Notes: generated from the letters alone by a model not told the origin. Numbered from the stretch's first letter, positions 22,096 to 30,981 are shown. The stretch is 64,000 bases of DNA from Achromobacter sp. MFA1 R4 (GCF_900156745.1 NZ_LT707065.1:4030001-4094000), one strand, 5' to 3'. Program-made: numbers and translations.

Positions 22096-24171
22096 TTGAT
22101 TCCAGAATCATTCATCCAGGATTTGCTCGCCCGAGTCGACGTCGTCGACATAGTCGGGCGATATGTGCAGTTGCGAAAGGGTGGGGCCAACTTGCTTGGC
22201 CTGTGCCCCTTTCATAACGAAAAAAGTCCCTCGTTCACTGTCAGTCCCACCAAGCAGTTCTATCACTGCTTCGGCTGCGGAGCTCATGGCAGCGCCATCA
22301 CCTTCCTGATGGAACATACGGGCGCCAGTTTCCCCGATGCCGTGCGTACGCTCGCGGCATCGGCGGGAATGACGGTCCCCGAAGAAAACCGCAGTCCCCG
22401 TCAGCAGCAGGAATCCGCGCGCCGCAAGGCCGAGGAATCCCGGCATACGCAAGTGCTGGACGCCGCGCAGGCGCATTACCTCAAGCAGTTGCGCGCGTCG
22501 CCCGCTGCCGTGCGCTACTTGAAGCAACGTGGCCTCACCGGCGAAATCGCGGCGCATTTCGGCCTGGGGTGGTCCGGCACGGACAGGCATGGCCTGTCTC
22601 AGGTATTTCCCAATTACGAAGACCCCACATTGGTGGAGTCCGGGCTTGTCATCGAGTCCGAAGACGGGCGCCGTTACGACCGCTTCCGCGAGCGCGTCAT
22701 GTTCCCGATTCGCAATGCGCGGGGAAGCCTCATCGGATTCGGCGGCCGGATCATCGGCAAGGGTGAGCCCAAGTACCTGAACTCGCCCGAGACCCCGCTG
22801 TTTTCGAAAGGGCAGGAGCTCTACGGACTGTGGGAAGCGCGCCAGGCCATCCGCCAGGAAGGCCAGGTCATCGTGGTCGAAGGCTACATGGACGTGGTCG
22901 GGCTGGCCCAGCAGGGCATCGCCAATGCCGTCGCCACGCTTGGCACCGCCACCACGCCGGACCATGTCAAGAAGCTCTTGCGCGCCAGCGACAAGGTGAT
23001 TTTCAGCTTTGACGGCGACAAGGCCGGGCGGCGGGCTGCGTGGCGCGCCCTGCAGGCGTGCCTGCCGGTGCTCAGGGACGATATTGCGATCCGGTTCCTG
23101 TTCCTTCCTGCCGAGCACGATCCGGATTCCTACGTGCGCGAACTCGGCGCCGAGGCGTTCCGGGCTTGCCTGGCCGAAGCCGTGGCGCTGTCGCGCTTCC
23201 TGCTGGAAGAGCTGGCGTCGCGTCACAACATGACCGAGGCCGAAGGCCGTGCCAGTTGCCTGCACGAAGCCAAGCCCCTGCTGGCCGCCATCCCCGAATG
23301 TGCGCTGCGCGTGCAGATTGAGCGCGAGATGGCCAAGCTGGTGCAGCTCACGCCCGAGGAGATGGCCCAGGTCCTGGCGCAGCAGCCCGCCAAACCCTTT
23401 GCGCCCGCCGGCCGGCCGGCGCAGGGCGCGGGCGACGCGGCTGCAGCCGGCTCGCCGGGCTCCGAGGGCGGCGCGCCCGACATGGGATATGACTTCGGCG
23501 GCCACGAATTCCACGACATTCCGGCAGACGAATCCGAATTCACGGATTATGGCCAGTATGGCTCGCACGGCGACGAGTCCATCCCCGGCGGCGGCGGCTG
23601 GCAGCAGGGTGAAAAGCAGGACTGGAAGGCCAAAAGCGACTGGAAGTCGAAGGGCGATTGGAAAGGCAAGGGCGATTGGAAGGGCGGCAAGGGCAACTGG
23701 AAGGGGCGCCGTGACAACGACGTCGGTGGCTTCGAAGGCCGCCGCACGATGCCGTCGCTGGCCAAGCGCCTCCTCAGTCTGCTGCTGGCCCATCCCGAGT
23801 TGGTCGATTCCATGGGAGACCAGCAGCTTGAAGTCATCGACCACGGCCCCCATCTAGGTCTTGTAAGGGACCTGATCATGCTGGCGCAATCCAGCGGGGC
23901 ACGCCACGTCGGCGCCTTGCTGGAGGCGGCCGAGCCGGATTCGGACCTTGCCACTGTGCTGAAAGGCCTGAGGGCGGACATCTTGTCGCAAGAGGATCTG
24001 CCGGACCCGCAGACGGAATGGGATGACGCGCTGCGGCGCATCGAGTTTGATTCGGCCAAGGCCGAAATGGCCAAGCTGGCAGCTGCGGGCCTGGCCACGG
24101 ACGAGGCCCGCAAACGCTATCTTGAGCTGTCCCGCCGCATGACCGTCTTGAAAGGTGCCGGCATGCGCTAA
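22096..24171 (+). CDS. dnaG: DNA primase DnaG
   Basis: A 691-residue primase that makes RNA primers at the replication fork. The N-terminal zinc finger (CPFHNE, then FYHCFGCG), the catalytic core and the TOPRIM acidic motifs (VVEGYMDVVGL, then FSFDGDKAGRRA) are complete. The C-terminal DnaB-binding domain follows. The start codon is TTG (22096, MIPESFIQDLL). Between core and helicase-binding domain lies an unusual Trp/Lys/Gly repeat region (about residues 505-545, units of DWKxKG type). Confidence 0.96.
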   Translation: MIPESFIQDLLARVDVVDIVGRYVQLRKGGANLLGLCPFHNEKSPSFTVSPTKQFYHCFGCGAHGSAITFLMEHTGASFPDAVRTLAASAGMTVPEENRSPRQQQESARRKAEESRHTQVLDAAQAHYLKQLRASPAAVRYLKQRGLTGEIAAHFGLGWSGTDRHGLSQVFPNYEDPTLVESGLVIESEDGRRYDRFRERVMFPIRNARGSLIGFGGRIIGKGEPKYLNSPETPLFSKGQELYGLWEARQAIRQEGQVIVVEGYMDVVGLAQQGIANAVATLGTATTPDHVKKLLRASDKVIFSFDGDKAGRRAAWRALQACLPVLRDDIAIRFLFLPAEHDPDSYVRELGAEAFRACLAEAVALSRFLLEELASRHNMTEAEGRASCLHEAKPLLAAIPECALRVQIEREMAKLVQLTPEEMAQVLAQQPAKPFAPAGRPAQGAGDAAAAGSPGSEGGAPDMGYDFGGHEFHDIPADESEFTDYGQYGSHGDESIPGGGGWQQGEKQDWKAKSDWKSKGDWKGKGDWKGGKGNWKGRRDNDVGGFEGRRTMPSLAKRLLSLLLAHPELVDSMGDQQLEVIDHGPHLGLVRDLIMLAQSSGARHVGALLEAAEPDSDLATVLKGLRADILSQEDLPDPQTEWDDALRRIEFDSAKAEMAKLAAAGLATDEARKRYLELSRRMTVLKGAGMR

Positions 24172-24317
24172 ATGCGCTAAAATCAAAGGTTGTCCGCCAC
24201 GTTGCGAGAGGCCCGGCAGGCAAGAGCAGGGGCCTTCTGGATGACCAGCAGTAGCAGGGACGTGAAAAATGTAGGGTGGTATCCGGAATCTATTTTGGAT
24301 GCCGTAATCTAATAATT

Positions 24318-24342
24318 ATTGTGGCAATTTATTGTGGCAATT
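24318..24342. repeat. Tandem 12-mer with internal dyad (possible operator)
   Basis: ATTGTGGCAATT occurs at 24318-24329 and again at 24331-24342, 13 bases apart. Each copy is itself an inverted repeat ATTG-tgg-CAAT. The arrangement suggests a dimeric regulator binding site. Confidence 0.5.
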
Positions 24343-24420
24343 GGCGTGCCCATCGATGCGAGCGGATGTTGGATTGATGCTCGGGCACCCCAGTAGTTCC
24401 CGGTAATTAGTTGAGCCCCT

Positions 24421-24463
24421 GGCGCTAGCGCCGACCAGAAAAAAGAGGAAAGCCTTCTTTTTC
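24421..24463. repeat. Palindrome GGCGCTAGCGCC and adjacent A/T-flanked hairpin
   Basis: A perfect 12-bp palindrome (24421-24432) is followed by an imperfect hairpin at 24438-24463 with an A run on the left and a T run on the right. The hairpin could act as a terminator on either strand. Confidence 0.4.
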
Positions 24464-24895
24464 GTAATGGCTTAAAAAAACGGGACGCGTGCGTCAATTT
24501 TGTTACATAGTTAATTAATATAGCTGAGCGGTGAATCGAGCAGTTCAGCGGCGGTAGTTCCGTGTGGCGTTAGTGGTTCGGGTGCTGTGTATACGTAGCC
24601 GCTTGGGGCAATGGCCCGATAAGCGAGCAAAGCCTATTTATAGGCAGGCAGCCCCCCCCGATGTCCGGAACCCCGTCGATGAATGAGGTCATGCACGCCA
24701 TGCGCCATAACGGTATTGAACCGTAGGATGGCGCCCGGCGGGCTCGCAAGAGCTGGCGCTGTGAACAACGCAGCCGCGTGATCTCTGCCGATCCACCAGA
24801 TTTACCCGTATTTCATGCCGCGCCGGGTCCTTGCCCGGCGGGGTGATATGCGGTGCAACATGCCCGAACGGGTTGCGACGACCACGGAAGCGACT

Positions 24896-27163
24896 ATGAC
24901 CAAATCCACCGGCAAATCCTCCTCTGCAATTGAAGCGGCCGAAACCCAGGCTGTGGCGTCCAAGCGCGCCGTCAGCATGGCCGCGGAAAAAGCGCCCGCC
25001 AAGACGGCGGTGAAGGTCGCCAAGCCCGCTGCCAAGACGGCTGTCAAAAAGGCGGCCAAAACGGCTGTTGCCGCGGACAAGCCTGAAAAGGTGACGAAGG
25101 CCCGCGCCAAGAAGGCCGAAGACAAGCTGGCCGACCTGGTCGGCAGTGCGCGTCCCGCCCCGAGCGGCCGCCGCCCGGGCCGCCCCGCCAAGAACGCCAA
25201 CAACGATTCCGACGGCTTCGACGATCCGATGGACGGCGAAGGCGAAGTCCTGCCCGACCTGAAGCCGCCCAAGCGCGGCGGCAAGCGCGGCAAGGCGGAT
25301 CCCAAGGATCTGATCGCCCGCGGCCCCGTCACGCCGGAAGAGTACGAAGCCCGCCGCAACCGCCTGAAGCAGCTCATCAAGCTGGGCAAGGACCGCGGCT
25401 ACCTGACGTACGGGGAAATCAACGACCATCTGCCGGATGACCTGGTCGACGCGGAAGCGATCGACGGCATCATCAGCACCTTCAGCGACATGGGTATCGC
25501 GGTCTACGACCAGGCCCCCGACGCCGAAACCCTGCTGATGAGCGAAAACGCGCCGGTGGCCTCCAACGACGACGACGTCGAAGACGAAGCCGAAGCCGCG
25601 CTGACCACGGTGGATTCCGACTTCGGCCGCACGACCGATCCGGTCCGCATGTACATGCGCGAAATGGGTTCCGTCGAGCTGCTGACCCGCGAAGGCGAAA
25701 TCGAGATCGCCAAGCGCATCGAAGACGGCCTGAAGCACATGGTCATGGCCATCTCGGCCTGCCCGACCACGATCAACGAAATCCTCGCCCACATCACGCG
25801 TGTGCGTGAAGGTCAGGCGCAGATCGACGAAGTGGTCGATGGCCTGGTCGATCCGGAAGACGGCGAAGAATATGCCGGCGCCGGCGTGACCGCCGACGAA
25901 GACGAGAGCGATGACGGCCCGGCGGGCGGGATGTCCAGCAAGCAGCTGGAAGACCTGCGCGTCAAGGCCCTGGCCAAGTTCGACGAGGTCGGCAAGCAGT
26001 TCGACAAGATGCGCCTGTCGTACGAAAAGGACGGCTACAAGTCCGACATCTACGTGCGCGCCCAGGAAGCCATCCAGAACGAGCTTATGGGTATCCGCTT
26101 TACCGCCAAGATGGTGGAGAAGCTGGCCGATACGCTGCGCAACCAGGTCGAAGAAGTGCGCCAGCTCGAGCGGGCCGTCCTGCACACGTGTGTGGACCGT
26201 GCCGGCATGCCGCGCCTGCACTTCATCAAGGTGTTCCCCGGCAACGAAACCAACCTCCAGTGGGTCGTCGACGAAGTGGCCGCCGGCCATCCGTACGCTG
26301 AAACGCTCGAGCGTCAGATCCCCGCCGTGCAGGAATTGCAGCAAAAGCTGATCGACCTGCAGACCCGCGTCGTGCTGCCGCTGAAGGACCTGAAGGACGT
26401 CAACAAGCGCATGGCCACCGGCGAAGCCAAAGCTCGCAAGGCCAAGCGCGAAATGACCGAGGCCAACCTGCGTCTCGTGATCTCGATCGCCAAGAAGTAC
26501 ACGAACCGCGGCCTGCAGTTCCTGGACCTGATCCAGGAAGGCAACATTGGCCTGATGAAGGCCGTGGACAAGTTCGAATACCGTCGCGGCTACAAGTTCT
26601 CGACCTACGCCACGTGGTGGATTCGCCAGGCCATCACGCGGTCCATCGCCGACCAGGCGCGCACCATCCGTATCCCGGTTCACATGATCGAAACGATCAA
26701 CAAGATGAACCGCATCAGCCGCCAGATCCTGCAGGAAACCGGCGCCGAGCCGGATCCCGCGACCCTGGCGCAAAAGATGGACATGCCCGAGGACAAGATC
26801 CGCAAGATCCTGAAGATCGCCAAGGAACCGATCTCCATGGAAACGCCCATCGGCGATGACGACGATTCGCACCTGGGCGATTTCATCGAAGACACGTCCA
26901 CGCTGGCGCCTTCGGACGCGGCGCTGCACGGTTCCATGCGCGACGTTGTCAAGGAAGTGCTAGACTCTCTCACCCCGCGTGAGGCCAAGGTTCTGCGCAT
27001 GCGTTTCGGCATCGAAATGAGCACCGACCAGACCCTGGAAGAAGTGGGCAAGCAGTTCGACGTCACGCGCGAGCGCATTCGCCAAATAGAGGCTAAAGCG
27101 CTGCGCAAGCTGCGTCACCCTAGCCGGGCCGACAAGCTGAAGAGCTTCCTGGAAGGGCAGTAA
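24896..27163 (+). CDS. rpoD: RNA polymerase sigma factor RpoD (sigma-70)
   Basis: A 755-residue housekeeping sigma factor. An N-terminal Lys/Ala-rich extension (about residues 1-115) precedes region 1.1 ([20 protein letters not shown]). Region 1.2 [16 protein letters not shown], region 2 ([35 protein letters not shown]) and the region 4.2 HTH ([18 protein letters not shown]) are all exact. I chose ATG 24896 ([10 protein letters not shown]); an in-frame ATG 27 codons upstream gives a longer N-terminus. A tRNA gene starts 8 bases after the stop. Confidence 0.97.
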   Translation: MTKSTGKSSSAIEAAETQAVASKRAVSMAAEKAPAKTAVKVAKPAAKTAVKKAAKTAVAADKPEKVTKARAKKAEDKLADLVGSARPAPSGRRPGRPAKNANNDSDGFDDPMDGEGEVLPDLKPPKRGGKRGKADPKDLIARGPVTPEEYEARRNRLKQLIKLGKDRGYLTYGEINDHLPDDLVDAEAIDGIISTFSDMGIAVYDQAPDAETLLMSENAPVASNDDDVEDEAEAALTTVDSDFGRTTDPVRMYMREMGSVELLTREGEIEIAKRIEDGLKHMVMAISACPTTINEILAHITRVREGQAQIDEVVDGLVDPEDGEEYAGAGVTADEDESDDGPAGGMSSKQLEDLRVKALAKFDEVGKQFDKMRLSYEKDGYKSDIYVRAQEAIQNELMGIRFTAKMVEKLADTLRNQVEEVRQLERAVLHTCVDRAGMPRLHFIKVFPGNETNLQWVVDEVAAGHPYAETLERQIPAVQELQQKLIDLQTRVVLPLKDLKDVNKRMATGEAKARKAKREMTEANLRLVISIAKKYTNRGLQFLDLIQEGNIGLMKAVDKFEYRRGYKFSTYATWWIRQAITRSIADQARTIRIPVHMIETINKMNRISRQILQETGAEPDPATLAQKMDMPEDKIRKILKIAKEPISMETPIGDDDDSHLGDFIEDTSTLAPSDAALHGSMRDVVKEVLDSLTPREAKVLRMRFGIEMSTDQTLEEVGKQFDVTRERIRQIEAKALRKLRHPSRADKLKSFLEGQ

Positions 27164-27171
27164 ATTTTCCC

Positions 27172-27249
<78 letters not shown>

Positions 27250-27256
27250 AGTAACG

Positions 27257-27299
27257 GCGCGGGTTTGCGGGCAGTTCACGCAACCCGCGCTTTCTTTTG
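27257..27299 (+). terminator. Terminator at the prophage edge, downstream of the tRNA
   Basis: Stem GCGCGGGTTTGCG (27257-27269) pairs, with one bulge, with CGCAACCCGCGC (27279-27290) and is followed by TTTCTTTTG on the plus strand. The integrase stop codon lies in its loop. It would end host transcription coming out of rpoD and the tRNA. Confidence 0.7.
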
Positions 27300-28271
27300 T
27301 GTGGGGGATTTTTTGCCAATCTCCCCCAGGGCCATTCGGATCGCCTCGGTTGCCAGGTGACTGTATCTCTTGGTGCTGGCTGCGGACTTGTGCCCCAGGA
27401 CCGCGCCCACGGTGTACAGGTCGACCTTCGCATTGATCATGGCGCTGGCGGCGCTGTGGCGTAGATCGTGGAAGCGCAAATGGCCCATGCCCACGGCGAC
27501 CGCTGCGGCTTTGAACTCCTTGGACACGTTCCACTTGTTGCGCGGGGCGACCTTGGACGCAGCCCGGATCTTCGGATGCATCGGGACGTGGCGGGGTTCG
27601 CCGTTCTTGGTGTCGTCCAGAACGAACATCCCACCTACCCGCTCGGCTTCCAGGATCTCGCTCAGGCGCATTCCGCTGTAGAAGGCAATGCGGATGGCTG
27701 CGCGAGACTTCTTGCACCTGCAGGCGCGGGCGATGGCCAGCATCTCGGCGCGGTCTACAAAGTGCCTCCGCTCGTTCCTGACCTCTGGGGCTATCACACG
27801 CTCAGCCGGGTCCCGGTCGTGCATCCCGTGGCGCTTCCAGGCCCATCTGCACGCGCTGGTTAGGTACCGAATGCGGTTGCGCTTGGTGGCGGCCGACAGT
27901 GGCTCGCCGGTCTGCTCATTGAACGCTTTCTCTACGTAGTCCCGGCAGACTTCGGCGAGCGCTCCAATGGGCTTGCCCTTGTAGGCCCACATCATCATCC
28001 CCAATTCGCGCTGAATGTTGTCCCCAGACTTGAGGTCCGGGGTGCGCTCCTTGAGATAGATAGCAATCGCGTCTTCAATCAGGAACTGCGGGCGTTCGAC
28101 ACCAGATGCAAGGGCGTAGAGTCTCGCCGATTCTTGGCGGTCGTAGGCGTCAGCCTGGGCTTTACTCCACGACTTTGGAAGAGCTTTTCGAGCGCGGACC
28201 CGCTTCCCTTCAATGAGACGGTCGAACTCAAAGACGAGGCAACCGCGCGCTTTGTCTCGGTATATCGGCAT
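27276..28271 (-). CDS. int: phage tyrosine integrase
   Basis: A 331-residue site-specific recombinase. An N-terminal SAM-like core-binding domain (about residues 60-160) precedes the catalytic domain. The catalytic residues are visible: first Arg in FYSGMRLSEI, HxxR in HDLRHSAASAM, GH in AVLGHKSAAST and the tyrosine in KRYSHLA. It lies head-to-tail with the tRNA, reading toward it. Its first 193 bases overlap the HTH gene in another frame. No clear Shine-Dalgarno precedes the ATG. Confidence 0.95.
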   Translation of the reverse strand: MPIYRDKARGCLVFEFDRLIEGKRVRARKALPKSWSKAQADAYDRQESARLYALASGVERPQFLIEDAIAIYLKERTPDLKSGDNIQRELGMMMWAYKGKPIGALAEVCRDYVEKAFNEQTGEPLSAATKRNRIRYLTSACRWAWKRHGMHDRDPAERVIAPEVRNERRHFVDRAEMLAIARACRCKKSRAAIRIAFYSGMRLSEILEAERVGGMFVLDDTKNGEPRHVPMHPKIRAASKVAPRNKWNVSKEFKAAAVAVGMGHLRFHDLRHSAASAMINAKVDLYTVGAVLGHKSAASTKRYSHLATEAIRMALGEIGKKSPTQKKARVA

Positions 28272-28420
28272 GATTGCAGGTACTCGGCAAGGTCTTCGGG
28301 CGAGAACAGGATTCGGCGCCCGACGCGGTGGCAGGGGATCGGGCCACCCGGGGCGGCCAGATCATAGACGGTGCGAGGGGAGACCCCCAAATGCTGGGCG
28401 GCCTCGGGGACTGAAAGCAT
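28079..28420 (-). CDS. excisionase-like helix-turn-helix protein
   Basis: A 113-residue protein. Residues 1-50 form a MerR/excisionase-type winged HTH (MLSVPEAAQHLGVSPRTVYD, then CHRVGRRILFSPEDLAEYL), while the remaining 60 residues are basic and low in structure. The start at 28420 has a strong AGGAGG Shine-Dalgarno. The 3' part overlaps the integrase start by 193 bases. The position next to int suggests a recombination directionality factor, or a protein controlling int translation. Confidence 0.8.
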   Translation of the reverse strand: MLSVPEAAQHLGVSPRTVYDLAAPGGPIPCHRVGRRILFSPEDLAEYLQSCRYTETKRAVASSLSSTVSLKGSGSALEKLFQSRGVKPRLTPTTAKNRRDSTPLHLVSNARSS

Positions 28421-28428
28421 ATCGCCTC

Positions 28429-28602
28429 CTAGAAAGCGCCAAACCAGATTCCGGTGCCGTGGACGAAAGCGACCGGAAAGAAGATAGCCCCGGCGATCAG
28501 GAATCCCCAGGAAGCGGTTTTCAGGCAAACAAAGATGTGTGTGAACCAGGCCAGGACGACCCAGAGGATCAGTCCAGCGCCGATAAATTCTGTGGATTTC
28601 AT
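28429..28602 (-). CDS. small two-TM phage membrane protein
   Basis: A 57-residue ORF, MKSTEFIGAGLILWVVLAWF onward, with two hydrophobic segments (about residues 6-25 and 31-50). A perfect GGAGG Shine-Dalgarno precedes the ATG at 28602. The stop overlaps the Shine-Dalgarno area of the HTH gene. No family is recognised. It may be a membrane micropeptide affecting the host envelope. Confidence 0.65.
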   Translation of the reverse strand: MKSTEFIGAGLILWVVLAWFTHIFVCLKTASWGFLIAGAIFFPVAFVHGTGIWFGAF

Positions 28603-28610
28603 ATCGCCTC

Positions 28611-28638
28611 CAAAACAAAGCCCTGCATCAAGCAGGGC
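28611..28638 (-). terminator. Hairpin plus T-run linker before the 57-residue gene
   Basis: Stem GCCCTGC/GCAGGGC (28620-28638), followed on the minus strand by TTTGTTTTGGAGG. The T run merges into the next gene's Shine-Dalgarno. It may attenuate transcription within the early operon. Confidence 0.6.
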
Positions 28639-28954
28639 GTTTTACCAGTCGGTAGCCAAGCTTCTCCGCAGCTTCCTTGAGCATGCGCAGGGCCATCGCG
28701 TCGGCTTCCTCGCCAGGTTGCCAAGCTCCAGACGCCAGGGGAACGAATTGGTAGCTGTTGAAGATGCCAAGGTCCAGGCAGTCGGCATGGTGGCACTGGA
28801 TGATCCGGCCGTAGGAAAGATCGACTTCCCGCGGATTGGTGACCGTACCCATGGCGAAGTTCATCTTCCTGGAGATCTTCATTCCCAGGTCCGGGTCGTT
28901 CGTCCACTGCCCAGCCTGATCGTTGTAGAGCATCACAACGGTGCGGTATCCCAT
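28628..28954 (-). CDS. hypothetical phage protein
   Basis: A 108-residue protein (MGYRTVVMLYNDQAGQWTND start) with no recognised domain. It has a Cys/His cluster CHHADCLD in the middle. The ATG at 28954 has a GGAG Shine-Dalgarno. The upstream in-frame ATG at 28996 would cross a hairpin and is less likely. It lies in the leftward early operon. Confidence 0.7.
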   Translation of the reverse strand: MGYRTVVMLYNDQAGQWTNDPDLGMKISRKMNFAMGTVTNPREVDLSYGRIIQCHHADCLDLGIFNSYQFVPLASGAWQPGEEADAMALRMLKEAAEKLGYRLVKRPA

Positions 28955-28966
28955 CTGCTTTCTCCA

Positions 28967-28990
28967 AAACAAAGCCCGCGCTAGGCGGGC
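28967..28990 (-). terminator. Hairpin plus T-run linker before the 108-residue gene
   Basis: Stem GCCCGC/GCGGGC (28974-28990), followed on the minus strand by TTTGTTTTGGAG. The T-run/Shine-Dalgarno string is nearly identical to the element at 28611-28638. Confidence 0.55.
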
Positions 28991-29040
28991 ATCCAATACT
29001 TGCGGGTTACTTCCAGCACGCGCTGGATTTGGTCAGTCAT
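28981..29040 (-). CDS. possible 19-residue micropeptide
   Basis: A short ORF, MTDQIQRVLEVTRKYWMPA, starts at 29040 inside the end of the preceding 29-residue ORF (8-base overlap). AAGGATAAGG immediately upstream could serve as ribosome site. It could equally be non-coding leader for the next gene. Confidence 0.25.
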   Translation of the reverse strand: MTDQIQRVLEVTRKYWMPA

Positions 29041-29122
29041 CCTTATCCTTGATGGCGGTAACGTAGACCCATGCCACGCAGATAATGAAAACAGCGCCAA
29101 AGAATGCTTCAGGCCAGCTCAT
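29033..29122 (-). CDS. 29-residue single-TM micropeptide
   Basis: MSWPEAFFGAVFIICVAWVY then a charged tail ending KDKDD. One hydrophobic helix spans residues 4-22. The ATG at 29122 has an excellent GGAGGGAG Shine-Dalgarno and overlaps the stop of the upstream gene (ATGA), which argues for real translation. No known family. Confidence 0.5.
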   Translation of the reverse strand: MSWPEAFFGAVFIICVAWVYVTAIKDKDD

Positions 29123-29400
29123 GCTCCCTCCTTAGCCATGGCAGCGTCTATGGCGCTGTCCAGCTCTTCCATGCGCAAGCCTGATCCGGCGTTCACGTCG
29201 CCTTCTTCTACCCAATGCACCACGTCAATCCGTGGAGTCTGGGTGTCATTTGGCTGTACGCGCAGCCACCGATACCGCATCCCATCCCTCGCCAGCGCCA
29301 CCAGCTCGTCGCGCTCTCCAATACTGAGCGTCACCGCAGAGCCATAGGGCTTGCAGTGCGCCTCGCGGGTGGCTATGGCGTCCAAGTCTTGCTTGTTCAT
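29119..29400 (-). CDS. hypothetical phage protein
   Basis: A 93-residue acidic protein (MNKQDLDAIATREAHCKPYG start) ending SAIDAAMAKEGA. It resembles the small phage proteins whose C-terminus reads EELDSAIDAAM, commonly found beside DUF551 genes. Two tandem ATGs (29403 and 29400); the second has better spacing to GGAG. It overlaps both neighbours by 3-4 bases. Confidence 0.7.
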   Translation of the reverse strand: MNKQDLDAIATREAHCKPYGSAVTLSIGERDELVALARDGMRYRWLRVQPNDTQTPRIDVVHWVEEGDVNAGSGLRMEELDSAIDAAMAKEGA

Positions 29401-30398
29401 CATTGCTCCTTGTTGTCGGGGTAGGCCTGGGCAGGAAACGGAGGGCGCGGCATCCAGTGCGTCGGCTCGATATGGGCGAACTCTTGGTGGGAGTGGACGA
29501 GGCATGTCCACCCGAATTGCTCCGTCCAATATCCGACATTGATATGCGGAGCGTAGACTTTGCCGTCCTTCTTCAGGCCGCCGAACAGCAGGATCACCTC
29601 ATCCTTGGGCGCCGTCTCGATCGGTTGCCACTGGCAGTACTTCTGCGCGCCCGGTTGCGCGGACAGGGCGGCGCGGGCCTTCTGCACGGCAAACCGCAGC
29701 GCATCGCGATGGTGTTGCAGTTCGGGGAAGTCGTCGCATAGCTTCATGGCCTCATCGAAAGCCATCAGCGCATCGCGCACCGCCTCGCTGGCACCAACCA
29801 TTTGCGTGGCGTCACGGAAATGGTCTCCACCATGAACCGCGCACGGATGGCGTAGGGAGCCGTCGCCGCTGGAGCAGGAACATTGCGCCTCGCTGGCCTG
29901 GGGCGCGGCATCGGTGATGCGCTCGCCGCGCTGGTGCAACATCATGGCAAAATTGCCCACGTCCAGTGGATCGCCCTTTTCCACATGGGCGCGCAGTAGT
30001 TGAGAAAGCCATTGCGCGGGGCATTCCTCATCGTCCCAGCCGCCGTAACCCTGCTTGCGCTTTTCGGCCAACTTGGCCTTCATTGCGATGGCGAACCGTT
30101 CAACGGCCACATCGTCAGGGTGTTGCGCCTCCCCGGCTACAGGGGCGCTTGCCCGCATGGCCGCAACGGTGCGCCGGGTGACTTCGGCATTCATCCGTTC
30201 GCATACCTGCTCGGCGGTCGTCTCTCCGGGCAATGCGTACTGCTGCCAGTTGTCGGCTACAGGGGCGCGCAGCTTGGACAGCAGGGCGCGTACCGCGTGC
30301 TGATCCCAAATCGGCTCGCCGCTCATCGGGTGACGGTGCGACGGCGGGGGCAGGGCAGAGATATCTTCGCTGGCGAGAACTTCGCGTTTTCGTGTCAT
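29400..30398 (-). CDS. DUF551 domain phage protein
   Basis: A 332-residue protein. The last 75 residues are a DUF551 domain (WQPIETAPKDEVILLFGG to THWMPRPPFPA). The N-terminal part is helical and phage-specific, with a central CSCSSGDGSLRHPCAVHGG cluster of Cys/His that could bind metal. I set the start at MTRKREVLASEDIS (30398), preceded by GGAAGG. DUF551 proteins are accessory early proteins of unknown function. Overlaps the next gene by 4 bases. Confidence 0.75.
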   Translation of the reverse strand: MTRKREVLASEDISALPPPSHRHPMSGEPIWDQHAVRALLSKLRAPVADNWQQYALPGETTAEQVCERMNAEVTRRTVAAMRASAPVAGEAQHPDDVAVERFAIAMKAKLAEKRKQGYGGWDDEECPAQWLSQLLRAHVEKGDPLDVGNFAMMLHQRGERITDAAPQASEAQCSCSSGDGSLRHPCAVHGGDHFRDATQMVGASEAVRDALMAFDEAMKLCDDFPELQHHRDALRFAVQKARAALSAQPGAQKYCQWQPIETAPKDEVILLFGGLKKDGKVYAPHINVGYWTEQFGWTCLVHSHQEFAHIEPTHWMPRPPFPAQAYPDNKEQ

Positions 30399-30742
30399 GT
30401 CCCTTCCTTGGGAAAGCGGTACGGCTGCGGCTTGGGCGGCAGGTAGGCGTGCATCGGAAACCAGAAATCCATGACGGTGACGGCGGTAGCACCGCGCCCC
30501 GGCTTGTCCGAATGCACGTAGCGGGTATCGCCGACGATGGAATCGCGGCACGGGACGGCGCGCTGGTAGAGCTGCTTCACGGGCGCTTGAACGACTACCC
30601 AATTCGGGATGTCTCGTTCCTCCCGCGCGATCCTGTCCTGCACGGCCGTGACGAATTCGCCCCAGGACCAGTGACCACGCGCCCAGTATTGGAGCTGGCA
30701 CGAATCGTCCATGGCGTAGGATTCTTCGAGTACGAGTTCCAT
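30395..30742 (-). CDS. hypothetical phage protein
   Basis: A 115-residue protein (MELVLEESYAMDDSCQLQYW start), aromatic-rich, with no recognised domain. The ATG at 30742 follows AGGAGG; an adjacent GTG (30745) is less well spaced. Its stop overlaps the start of the DUF551 gene and its start overlaps the upstream stop, so the genes are tightly coupled. Confidence 0.7.
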   Translation of the reverse strand: MELVLEESYAMDDSCQLQYWARGHWSWGEFVTAVQDRIAREERDIPNWVVVQAPVKQLYQRAVPCRDSIVGDTRYVHSDKPGRGATAVTVMDFWFPMHAYLPPKPQPYRFPKEGT

Positions 30743-30981
30743 CACCCCTCCTGCTGCTGAGAGGCTGCACCAGACGCCGCCCGGACACCGCGAACAGCAT
30801 CCCGTGCGTCATCCCGGATATTCTCGTAGGCCATTTCCAGTACCTCCCGGTAGGACAGGCCAATGCGCTTCTCGGCGTCGCGTTCGATTTGCTTAAGCGT
30901 CATGTAGCCTGTTGCTATCCGCTTCAGGGCGGTACGCATGCGCTCGTAGTCGTCGCGCTCCTTTTTGGTCAGGGCCATCAT
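30742..30981 (-). CDS. hypothetical phage protein, helical
   Basis: A 79-residue charged helical protein (MMALTKKERDDYERMRTALK start) resembling small phage proteins that begin ALTKKERDxYERMR. GGAG lies 5 bases before the ATG at 30981. Function unknown. Confidence 0.7.
   Translation of the reverse strand: MMALTKKERDDYERMRTALKRIATGYMTLKQIERDAEKRIGLSYREVLEMAYENIRDDARDAVRGVRAASGAASQQQEG

Larger units (their letters stand above)
24172..24895. other. dnaG-rpoD intergenic region with AT-rich island
   Basis: About 720 bases without a recognisable gene. It is distinctly more AT-rich than the flanks between 24290 and 24530. It holds a weak GC hairpin just after dnaG (24209-24235), a direct repeat of ATTGTGGCAATT, a 12-bp palindrome, an A/T-flanked hairpin and a TAATATA segment near 24516. 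It probably contains the separate rpoD promoter, but no confident -35/-10 pair can be named. Confidence 0.4.

Noticed and set aside
24309..24497. 62-codon minus-strand ORF in the dnaG-rpoD spacer
   Set aside because: No ribosome site, crosses the repeats and palindrome, no family resemblance.
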